A stretch of 38,465 nucleotides of DNA from Chloroflexota bacterium. GTDB taxonomy: Bacteria; Chloroflexota; Limnocylindria; P2-11E. The stretch lies in NCBI GenBank assembly GCA_016875795.1, contig VGOU01000004.1, positions 1 to 38,465 of the forward strand, read 5' to 3'. Shown piece after piece: positions 32,016 to 38,465 of this stretch. Every line of letters starts with the position of its first letter. Positions within the stretch are counted from its first letter, which is position 1. A program made the translations under genes and the position numbers. Below the pieces are notes generated by a model. The model worked only from the letters and a program-made list of their open reading frames with translations, was not told the origin of the DNA and did not search any database.

Positions 32016-33095
32016 TCAGAGCACGTCGATGTCGGAGTCCCCGCCGTTCAGGTACCAGTCGCGGCGACGCAGCACCGGGTCGGCATCGGCGCTCCCCGAG
32101 GCGAGCGCCGCCATGAAGCGCGTCCGGCTCGGCGACGGGACGTATCCCGCGGCGATGAGCGCGCGGGCCGTCGGGCCGTGGCGGACGGTGCATCTCGCGA
32201 GCACCGCGCCCATCGCGCGCATCTCGGCCTCCGCGGCGGCGAGCGCCGCCGAGCGGGCGGCGCGGTCCGAAGGGTGGCCGTGGAGCTCGACGAGCTGGCC
32301 GGCCGGCAGTCCGCGCGCGCTACCGAGGCGGATGACCGCCAGCGCCCGCAGCTCGCCTGCGCGGGACACGGCCAGGAAGCGGTAGCGGCGCGAGGGGTGT
32401 TCGGCGTACCGCCAGTTGAGCAGGGCGCTCGACCTCCGGACGACCAGGGACCCGAGCCTCCTCTCGATCTCCGACCACAGGCGGTCGAATCCGTCGTCGA
32501 GGCGCTCGACGCGCTCCACGTCGAGCGACCCGGGGGAGGATGCGCGCGGGCGCGCGTGGACGAGGCCGATGGCCCGCGCCGCGACCCGGCGCAGCGCGGA
32601 GGGGAGCCCGACCGTCTCGACGATCGCGTCCGGATCGAGGACCTTGACGAACAGCGGGACCCGCCCCCGGTCCCGGTAGCCGAGCCGGCCGTACATGGCC
32701 ACGATCCCCTCGTACTCGCCGAGGATGAGACACCTCCCGGTCGCCGCGATGGTCTCGGACATGAGGCGAGAGCCGACGCCGCGGCCGCGCGCCCGCGGAT
32801 CGACGATGAGGTCTCGGGCCCACGCCATCGGCGTCGCCCGGTCGGCGACACGGACCTCGATGGGGAGCGCGCCGCAGTGCCCGACGATGCCGCCGTCGTC
32901 GACGCAGACCCACGCCGGTGGCTGGCCGGCGACCGCCGAAGGGAAGCGCTCGTAGAGCCAGCTCCATCGGGCGACACCCGCCTCGCCCGCGTACAGCCCG
33001 CGGCCGTACGCGCGGTCGAGGAACGCGAGCAGGCCGGGAACGTGGCGGTCGCCGGCGCGCTCGACGCGCAGCCCGCCGCCGCCCGAGGCGATCAA
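32016..33095 (-). CDS. Double-GNAT domain protein
   Basis: This is a 359-residue protein with two acetyltransferase-like halves. The first has IVGHCGALPIEV, WARDLIVDPRARGRGVGSRLM (the acyl-CoA loop) and EYEGIVAMYGRLGYRDRG. The second, from about residue 215, begins with LVVRRSSALLNWRYAEHPSRR and contains the strand AVIRLGSARGLP, but lacks a clear R/Q-x-x-G-x-G/A loop, so it may not bind a donor. Similar proteins occur in polysaccharide loci next to NodB-type deacetylases. ATG 33095 overlaps the stop of the deacetylase gene (ATGA), so both are one minus-strand operon. Substrate unknown. Confidence 0.8.
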   Translation of the reverse strand: MIASGGGGLRVERAGDRHVPGLLAFLDRAYGRGLYAGEAGVARWSWLYERFPSAVAGQPPAWVCVDDGGIVGHCGALPIEVRVADRATPMAWARDLIVDPRARGRGVGSRLMSETIAATGRCLILGEYEGIVAMYGRLGYRDRGRVPLFVKVLDPDAIVETVGLPSALRRVAARAIGLVHARPRASSPGSLDVERVERLDDGFDRLWSEIERRLGSLVVRRSSALLNWRYAEHPSRRYRFLAVSRAGELRALAVIRLGSARGLPAGQLVELHGHPSDRAARSAALAAAEAEMRAMGAVLARCTVRHGPTARALIAAGYVPSPSRTRFMAALASGSADADPVLRRRDWYLNGGDSDIDVL

Positions 33096-34090
33096 TGGGC
33101 GGGGAGAGGCGGTGTGCCCCGCGCGCGGATCCCGAGCGCCTCGAGCCGGAGCATGTATGGGTCGCGCGAGCCGACGGCGAGTCGCGGGTACACCGGTCCG
33201 GTCCGCGACGCGTATCGGTCCCCGACGAGGAGGATCGTCCCCACCCCGCGCCGCAGGAGCTCATCGACCTGCTCGCGGCGATGCCGCCCGAACGGGAAGG
33301 CGTAGATGCCGAGCGGAAGCGCGAGACGGTCGCCGAAGGCCCGCTCGCAGCCGACGACGTCGGCCCGGAAGTCCTCGATCGTCTCGACGTCCATGGGGTC
33401 ATGGTCGTACGAGTGCGCGCCGATCTCATGGCCGGCCGCGGCGGCCTCGCGCACGTCGCGCAGGTCCATCATCCGCGTGTCGCGGCGGTCCGCGCGGGCG
33501 AGGGTCCGCTCGACCCGCTCGATGAGCGGCGCGCGGGTCCGCTTCGTCCGCTGCGTGAGGTGCCGGACGAGAGCGATGCCGTATGTCTCGCGCTCCCGCG
33601 GGCTGGGCCCGGGCGGCGCGACATCGAGGCCCGGCAGCCGGATCTCGCGGAGGAGCGCGGGCGGCGCGCCGGCCAGCCCGTCCATGAGCCGCTGGGTCCA
33701 GGGGACCGTCCCGTCGAGGACGGTCGACAGGATCACGTTCTGGTTCGCGCGCAGGCCGTGCCGCTCGAGGACCGGCAGCGCGTATTCGACGAAGTCGTGA
33801 TAGCCGTCATCGAACGAGAGGACCGCCGCCGGTCGCCGGTCGCCCTCCGCCTGCCGGAGCCCGCCGAACGTCGTCACGCGGAAACGCCGCACGAGGAACG
33901 AGACGAGCGCCTCGAAGGCATGCGGGTGGATCGGCGGGTAGAAGTCGTTGCGCTCGGGCGACACGCGGTGCAGGCTGAGCACCACGGTGGCGGCGCGCCG
34001 CTCGATGCCCGCCATGAGCCACGCGTCCGCCCTCGCGACCCGCGCCCCGACGAGGAGCGCGGAGCGAATGAGATCCCGCGCGAACGACAC
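33092..34090 (-). CDS. Polysaccharide deacetylase (NodB homology)
   Basis: This is a 332-residue CE4 enzyme. LSLHRVSPE and AVLSFDDGYHDF (D94, D95) form the catalytic and metal Asp motif; GAHSYDHDPM holds the metal histidines H226 and H230; IYAFPFGRHRREQVDELL follows. The family removes N- or O-acetyl groups from glycans or chitooligosaccharides. There is no clear signal peptide, though the N terminus has a short hydrophobic, arginine-flanked stretch. GTG 34090 lies five bases after the transglutaminase-like stop. Together with the double-GNAT protein the operon could remodel acyl groups on a polymer. Confidence 0.88.
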   Translation of the reverse strand: MSFARDLIRSALLVGARVARADAWLMAGIERRAATVVLSLHRVSPERNDFYPPIHPHAFEALVSFLVRRFRVTTFGGLRQAEGDRRPAAVLSFDDGYHDFVEYALPVLERHGLRANQNVILSTVLDGTVPWTQRLMDGLAGAPPALLREIRLPGLDVAPPGPSPRERETYGIALVRHLTQRTKRTRAPLIERVERTLARADRRDTRMMDLRDVREAAAAGHEIGAHSYDHDPMDVETIEDFRADVVGCERAFGDRLALPLGIYAFPFGRHRREQVDELLRRGVGTILLVGDRYASRTGPVYPRLAVGSRDPYMLRLEALGIRARGTPPLPAH

Positions 34091-34095
34091 CGGCG

Positions 34096-34800
34096 TCAGT
34101 CGGAGAGCCGCAGCAGCCTGCGGATCTCACGCCCAAGGCGCTCGAGCGGCATGTGGTCCGTCACGCTCTTCGCCTGCGAGAGGTCGATCCGCGCGACCAG
34201 CTCCGGGTATGCCGGCCCCGCCGGGCCGTTGTCGGCTCCGGCGGCCTCCGCGAGCCGCGGATCCGCCCTGAGGGCGGACGCGCTGGCGAGCCGCCCATCC
34301 GGCGCGCGGAACGCGACGCCGCGAGCGTCGAAGATCCGCCAGTCGCCGTCGATCGTGATGGCCACGAAGGCGTGGTGGCCGCCGGTCCCGTTCGGCGCGA
34401 AGGCGCGAAGCGCCGCAAGGCCCGAGTACGCCGCGAGGCTGGCGAGGACCGTCGCGGCCTGGTCGTCCGTGCCGTACCCGCGGACGACGATGCTGTACGG
34501 GTGGTCGTCGATGACGGGGAGACCCGGCGGCACCGGCCGGATGTTCCTCGCGGTCCACTCGAGGAGCCGCAGGGCTCGCGCTTCGGGGTCGGTCATGCCG
34601 GCGACGATCGAACCCGCGAGCGCCCGCATCTCGATGTCGCGATGCAGGAAGGCGATCACCTTCTGGTACAGCGGCAGCGACCGCTCGTGCACTTCGTAGT
34701 CCACTCCGACCCGCGCGGTCGTCGTCATCGCTGCGACGAGCACGAGCGCGATGCCGGCCGCGCCGACCGCGGCCATGCGCGTAGGACCAGGGGCGCGCAC
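34096..34800 (-). CDS. Transglutaminase-fold protein lacking the catalytic Cys
   Basis: This is a 234-residue protein. An N-terminal hydrophobic segment (residues 9-25) is a membrane anchor or signal. The core matches the transglutaminase-like fold: ALRLLEWTARNIRPVP, then RGYGTDDQAATVLASL, GGHHAFVAITIDGDW (H143) and RIFDARG (D158). The position of the usual Cys (G-x-C-x-x-x-A) is D112, so the His and Asp remain but the nucleophile is gone. It may bind rather than cleave or crosslink. It starts the minus-strand operon with the deacetylase and diverges from the GT39-like gene with 19 bases between starts. Confidence 0.72.
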   Translation of the reverse strand: MRAPGPTRMAAVGAAGIALVLVAAMTTTARVGVDYEVHERSLPLYQKVIAFLHRDIEMRALAGSIVAGMTDPEARALRLLEWTARNIRPVPPGLPVIDDHPYSIVVRGYGTDDQAATVLASLAAYSGLAALRAFAPNGTGGHHAFVAITIDGDWRIFDARGVAFRAPDGRLASASALRADPRLAEAAGADNGPAGPAYPELVARIDLSQAKSVTDHMPLERLGREIRRLLRLSD

Positions 34801-34819
34801 GAGGTGCCAGCATAGGTCC

Positions 34820-36178
34820 GTGACCGCGGTGCAGTGGGCGCTCGCGATCCTCTACTCGCTGGCCATCCTGGCGTGTTCCGTCTACGCCCTGCTGCGACTC
34901 GCTCGCGACGAGGGACCGGCCCCGGGATCGAGGCGCGTGCCTCTCACGCTCTGGCTCTTCGCGCTCGCGGCCGTCGCGCGCCTCGGCTTCGTCGCGGTCA
35001 CCGGTCGTCTCGCGTCGCCGGACTGGTACGAGCAGGAGGAGATGGCCCTCGCCGCGCTCGCGGGCCGCGGGTTCTCGTACGACCTCCTCGGCACCGAATA
35101 CCAGGCGTACGGCCCGCCGCTGTTCACTCTCTTCAGCGCCGCCGTCTACGGCGTCTTCGGCCATCACCAGTGGCTCCTCGTCGTCGCGGACGCGCTCATC
35201 TCCGCCACGTCGGTGCCGATGGTCCATGCGATCGGCGCGAGATGCTTCGGCGCTCGGGCGGGGATCGTCGCCGCCGCGCTCGCGGCGCTCCATCCCGCGC
35301 TCCTCGTGTACGCCGGGAAGCTGCACGAGCTGAGCGTCGAGGTCCCCTTCGCCACCGGCATCGTGCTCTTCGCCGTCCGCTGGATCGACCGCCGGCGATG
35401 GGCGGATGCGCTGGCGCTCGCCGCGTTCACCGCGGTCGGCGCCATGGGCCGGCCGAGCCTCCTGTTCGTCGCGGCGCCGATCGCCGCGTGGTCGCTCTGG
35501 CGCAGCGAGCGTCTCGGGGCCGACGCGCTCCGCGTGGGTGCCGCCGCCCTGCTCGCCGGCGCGATGCTCGCGCCGTGGACCCTGTACATCTCGGGCGTGT
35601 ACGGGCGTCCGATCTTCTTCAACGTGAGCGGCGGCATCGTCTTCTGGTACGGGAACAACCCCGCGGCCACCGGGTCGGGGACCGACCCGTCGGGGCGTCC
35701 GGTGTTCGACGACGTGCCGCCGGACCTGCACGCGCGCATCTCGCGGACCGACGCGCTCAGCGCGGACGCCGCGCTGCGCGAAGCGGCCTGGAGCTACATC
35801 CGGGACGAACCCGCGGCCTTCCTCGCCCGGAGCGCCCAGAAGCTCGTGTGGTTCTGGACGGTCTCCCCCAACGCCGGCGCGCTCTACCCGCCGGCGTGGC
35901 GGGTCGCCTATGTCCTCTATTACGCCCTGATGGTCGGACTCGGCGTCGTGGGCCTCCGATCCGTCCGCGGCCGCTGGAGCGCGGCGGTGATCGTGCCCAT
36001 CGCCTCGCTCTTCCTGGTCGTCTCGCTCATCCAGAGCGTCTTCTACGTCGATGGCCGCCATCGCTGGGTGCTCGAGCCGGTCATGCTGTGCTTCACCGCG
36101 GCGGGGCTCGTGGCGGTCGCGTCTCGCTACGGTCCGTCCCTGTCGGCGATGAGCAGGAGGTGGAGGCCGAGCGGATAG
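34820..36178 (+). CDS. GT39-like integral membrane glycosyltransferase
   Basis: This is a 452-residue protein with about ten membrane helices, from the N-terminal ALAILYSLAILACSVYALL onward. The first periplasmic loop, TGRLASPDWYEQEEMALAAL followed by the GTEYQAYGPPLFTLF region, is typical of ArnT/PMT-type C-fold transferases that use a polyprenyl-phosphate sugar donor. RLSPSLLF-like helix pairs and a C-terminal WVLEPVMLCFTAAGLV segment agree. GTG 34820 is the first start after the divergent gene. Its last 52 bases are antisense to the next minus-strand gene. Donor and acceptor are unknown. Confidence 0.82.
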   Translation: MTAVQWALAILYSLAILACSVYALLRLARDEGPAPGSRRVPLTLWLFALAAVARLGFVAVTGRLASPDWYEQEEMALAALAGRGFSYDLLGTEYQAYGPPLFTLFSAAVYGVFGHHQWLLVVADALISATSVPMVHAIGARCFGARAGIVAAALAALHPALLVYAGKLHELSVEVPFATGIVLFAVRWIDRRRWADALALAAFTAVGAMGRPSLLFVAAPIAAWSLWRSERLGADALRVGAAALLAGAMLAPWTLYISGVYGRPIFFNVSGGIVFWYGNNPAATGSGTDPSGRPVFDDVPPDLHARISRTDALSADAALREAAWSYIRDEPAAFLARSAQKLVWFWTVSPNAGALYPPAWRVAYVLYYALMVGLGVVGLRSVRGRWSAAVIVPIASLFLVVSLIQSVFYVDGRHRWVLEPVMLCFTAAGLVAVASRYGPSLSAMSRRWRPSG

Positions 36179-36792
36179 CGGACCGGCAGGCGCCGGAAGA
36201 GCGGCAGCGACCAGGCCGGGATCTTGTTCGGCGGGATCCAGCCGATGGGCTCGCAGTGCCGCACGCGCAGGCCGGCGGTGGCGACCTGCCGCCGAAGCCA
36301 TCCCGCCGAGAAGCGGAGCGTCCCGCGCTCCTCGGGGACGACCGCCCCGAAGACGAACATCGCGGGGTTGTCGCGGTTGGGCTCGACGAGCGCGACCACG
36401 CCGCGCGAGACGCGTCGCAGCTCGCGCAGGGCGGCCACCACGTCGCCCACGTGGTGCAGCACGGCTCCGGCGAAGACGAGGTCGAACGTGCGATCGGCGA
36501 AGGGCAGGGCGAAGATCGTCCCTTCGACGCGCCGGCCGAGCGGGTTGTCCGTGATGAGGCTGCGCGAGTAGTCGAGCGCGACGACCCGGTGGCGCTGCGC
36601 CCAGGCGAGACCGTACGCGCCGTTCCCGCTCCCCGCGTCTAGGACGAGCGCGCCGTCCGGGACCCCCGATGCGGCGATGGCGGCGCCGACCGCCTGGCGC
36701 GCCCAGGTCGCGACGACCTGATGGTCCGCGGGGCGGTAGAGGTCGTGCCCGATCCAGAAGCTGCGCGTGGTGTATCGCGGGTGGAGGCGCAC
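36127..36792 (-). CDS. Class I SAM-dependent methyltransferase (methyltransf_11 type)
   Basis: This is a 221-residue protein. ALVLDAGSGNGAYGLAWAQ is the SAM-binding motif I, VVALDYSRSLI motif II, and LVFAGAVLHHVGDVVAALRELRRV motif IV of the UbiE/methyltransf_11 type. GTG 36792 shares a base with the upstream epimerase stop (TAGTG), so it is coupled to it. Its 3' end overlaps the convergent GT39-like gene by 52 bases. The substrate is unknown; a lipid carrier, a sugar or a quinone are all possible for this family. Confidence 0.82.
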   Translation of the reverse strand: MRLHPRYTTRSFWIGHDLYRPADHQVVATWARQAVGAAIAASGVPDGALVLDAGSGNGAYGLAWAQRHRVVALDYSRSLITDNPLGRRVEGTIFALPFADRTFDLVFAGAVLHHVGDVVAALRELRRVSRGVVALVEPNRDNPAMFVFGAVVPEERGTLRFSAGWLRRQVATAGLRVRHCEPIGWIPPNKIPAWSLPLFRRLPVRYPLGLHLLLIADRDGP

Positions 36793-37802
36793 TAACGGGT
36801 CGCGGTCGATCCGTAATGTTCGCGGCACCACGCCAGGGTGCGCTCGAGGCCCTCCTCGAGAGGCACCGTCGCCTCGAATCCGAGCACCTCGCGCGCTCGC
36901 GCGACGTCCGGCAGGCGCCGGCGGGTGTCCTGGAACCCCTTCGGGTAATACGACTCGTAGGGGACGAGCTCGATAGGCGAGGCCGAGCGGAGCCCGTCGC
37001 GGATGCGCTGCGCGAGCTCGCCGATGCTGACCTCGCGGGCGCTGCCGATGTTGAAGACCCCGCCCACCGCTTCGTCGCGCTCCGCGGCAAGGATGGTCCC
37101 GCGCACGGTGTCCGAGACGAACGTGAAGCTGCGCGTCTGCCGGCCATCGCCGTGGACGGTGATCGGCACGCCGGCGAGCGCCTGTCCCGCGAATCGCGCG
37201 ATGACGCTTCCGTAGCCCCGCTCGTCGATCCGCGGGCCGTAGGAGTTGAAGTAGCGGACCACGGACACGCGCAGGCCGCGCTCGGCGTAGGCGAACGCGA
37301 GGTGCTCGTCGATCGCTTTCGCCGTCGAATACGACCAGCGGTGGACCCACGTCGGACCGAGGACCCTGTCGCCTTCCTCTCGGAACGGAACGGCTTCGCT
37401 CCGGCCGTAGATCTCCGAGGTGGACGCGAGCAGGACGCGTGCGCCGGCCCGGTGGGCGGAGGCGAGGACGTTCTCGGTCCCGCGCACGTTGGTGAGCACC
37501 GACTCAAGCGGCCGCTCGACGATGTGACGGACCCCCACCGCGGCGGCGAGATGGAAGACGAGCGGATGCGATGAGACGAGGCGGTCGACGATCTCGGCGT
37601 CGAGCACGTCCCCGCGCACCGTGCGGAGGCGCGCCTCGCCGGCGTGCTGCGACAGGTTGCGTTCGCTCCCCGTGCTGAAGTCGTCGAGGACGGTCACCTC
37701 GTCGCCGCGCTCGACGAGGCGGTCGACGATGTGCGACCCGATGTAGCCCGCTCCGCCGGTGACGAGGACGCGGCGCCCGGACGCCGCCGCCTTCCCGCTC
37801 AC
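36792..37802 (-). CDS. NAD-dependent nucleotide-sugar epimerase/decarboxylase
   Basis: This is a 336-residue extended SDR. VLVTGGAGYIGSHIVDRLVE binds NAD, STSEIYGRSEAVPF carries the catalytic Ser/Thr, YSTAKAIDEHLAF the Tyr and Lys, and VVRYFNSYGPR and GDGRQTRSFTFVSDTV complete the substrate site. The last motif and the overall order resemble UDP-glucose 4-epimerases and UDP-xylose synthases, but the exact reaction cannot be fixed. GTG 37802 overlaps the AsnB stop (GTGA), and the gene leads directly into the methyltransferase. Confidence 0.87.
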   Translation of the reverse strand: MSGKAAASGRRVLVTGGAGYIGSHIVDRLVERGDEVTVLDDFSTGSERNLSQHAGEARLRTVRGDVLDAEIVDRLVSSHPLVFHLAAAVGVRHIVERPLESVLTNVRGTENVLASAHRAGARVLLASTSEIYGRSEAVPFREEGDRVLGPTWVHRWSYSTAKAIDEHLAFAYAERGLRVSVVRYFNSYGPRIDERGYGSVIARFAGQALAGVPITVHGDGRQTRSFTFVSDTVRGTILAAERDEAVGGVFNIGSAREVSIGELAQRIRDGLRSASPIELVPYESYYPKGFQDTRRRLPDVARAREVLGFEATVPLEEGLERTLAWCREHYGSTATR

Positions 37803-38465
37803 GCGGCGGTCGCCGCGGCGTGCACGTCGACCATCTCGCGGTGCCACAGCTCCAGCATGAGCAGCGACCAGACGCGGTGCGTGTGGTCGGCGGCGCCGGT
37901 GGCGTGCTCGCGGAGGAGCCGCTCGACGCGTTCGCCGCGGAAGTAGCCCCGTTGCCGCGCGGCCGTCGAGAGGATGACGTCGCGCGCGTAGGCTCCGAGG
38001 TCCCCTCGGAACCACGCTCCGATCGGCACGCCGAACCCTTGCTTGGCCCGCCCGAGGTTCTCCGCGGGGATCAGGCCCGCGAGCGCTCTCCGCAGGATGC
38101 GCTTGCCGCGGAGCCCGCGGACCTTGAGCGCCGCGGGCAGCCGGATCCCGAACTCGACGACCGCCGTGTCGAGGAACGGGCTGCGCAGCTCGAGCGAGGT
38201 CGCCATCGAGGCGATGTCGGCCTTCACGAGGAGGTCATCCGGCAGGTACGTCCGGCGATCGAGCTCGGACGCCGCAGAGACCGGGTCCAGCGCGCGGAAC
38301 AGCTCGGCGTTCGCCGCTTCGGCGTCGTCGGCGTGCGCGGTCGACCGCTCGAACGCGGGATCGAGGAGGTCGAGCAGCTGAGCGCGGTCGAAGATGCCGA
38401 CTAGCGTCGTGTACCGCTCGTGCGGCGGCAGGCCGAGCGCGCGCGCGAAGCGGAGCGCGCGCGAC
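37799..38465 (-). CDS. Asparagine synthase-type amidotransferase, C-terminal part (cut by window edge)
   Basis: This is the synthetase end of an AsnB-like protein; the frame stays open to the window edge, giving 221 visible residues. LDRRTYLPDDLLVKADIASMATSLELRSPFLD, abridged here to its core DDLLVKADIASMATSLELR, is the diagnostic late motif, then KRILRRALAGLIP and KQGFGVPIGAWFRG follow. It belongs to the type found in exopolysaccharide loci. The glutaminase and PP-loop regions lie outside the window. It is the second AsnB of the window and heads a minus-strand operon with the epimerase and methyltransferase. Confidence 0.88.
   Translation of the reverse strand, partial: SRALRFARALGLPPHERYTTLVGIFDRAQLLDLLDPAFERSTAHADDAEAANAELFRALDPVSAASELDRRTYLPDDLLVKADIASMATSLELRSPFLDTAVVEFGIRLPAALKVRGLRGKRILRRALAGLIPAENLGRAKQGFGVPIGAWFRGDLGAYARDVILSTAARQRGYFRGERVERLLREHATGAADHTHRVWSLLMLELWHREMVDVHAAATAA

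Noticed and set aside
34127-37507. 1126-codon minus-strand open frame
   Set aside because: Spans four supported genes on both strands with an Arg/Gly/Pro-rich translation and no domain. Long stop-free antisense frames are expected at this GC content.
1-38465. CRISPR arrays, insertion sequences, tRNA genes or long direct repeats
   Set aside because: None recognised by eye on either strand; GC-rich codon periodicity gives only short repeats.

Overview
The window is a dense, very GC-rich bacterial glycan-biosynthesis locus. Genes are packed head to tail, and most junctions are ATGA, GTGA or CTGA overlaps. Many starts are GTG, and a few starts look leaderless. No rRNA, tRNA, transposase, CRISPR or phage gene was seen. 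The composition and start usage would suit an actinobacterium or a GC-rich Chloroflexota member, but nothing here fixes the phylum.

Region 1 (3-17202) is a nonulosonic acid locus carrying all six pseudaminic-acid steps: pseB (353), pseC (1997), pseF (5508), pseH (14485), pseG (minus strand, 15047-16078) and pseI (16108). Between pseC and pseF lie an aldo/keto reductase and a class III (GSAM-like) aminotransferase, which the canonical pathway does not need. Between pseF and pseH lies an acyl-carrier-protein module of about 8 kb: a divergent ACP, an SDR, a metallo-beta-lactamase-fold hydrolase, a KAS III, a MaoC-FabG fusion, a methyltransferase, an FkbH-type glyceryl-ACP synthase homologue, a second ACP and an ANL acyl ligase. 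The most economical reading (inference) is that this module builds an unusual, perhaps methylated hydroxyacyl group on an ACP and delivers it to an amino or hydroxyl group of a pseudaminic-acid-like sugar. I regard this as the candidate new system.

Region 2 (17099-22682) holds a large GT-B-like protein (candidate NulO transferase), a PglK/MsbA-like ABC exporter or flippase, an FkbM methyltransferase and a phytanoyl-CoA-dioxygenase-family hydroxylase. These would transfer, flip and decorate the glycan.

Region 3 (about 22690-30266) is visibly richer in GC. It encodes an NAD-dependent sugar epimerase, an AsnB-type amidotransferase, a putative sugar O-methyltransferase, a second large GT-B-like protein, a GmhA-GmhB-like fusion whose phosphatase half has lost its catalytic aspartates, and a family 2 glycosyltransferase.

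Region 4 (30258-38465) is a mosaic of short opposing transcription units: an APH-like kinase, an HD-domain protein, a double-GNAT protein, a polysaccharide deacetylase, a transglutaminase-fold protein lacking its Cys, a GT39-like membrane glycosyltransferase, a small methyltransferase, a nucleotide-sugar epimerase and a second, window-truncated AsnB. Functions are by motif and family recognition only; no database search was run. No stretch over 300 bases lacks a gene.
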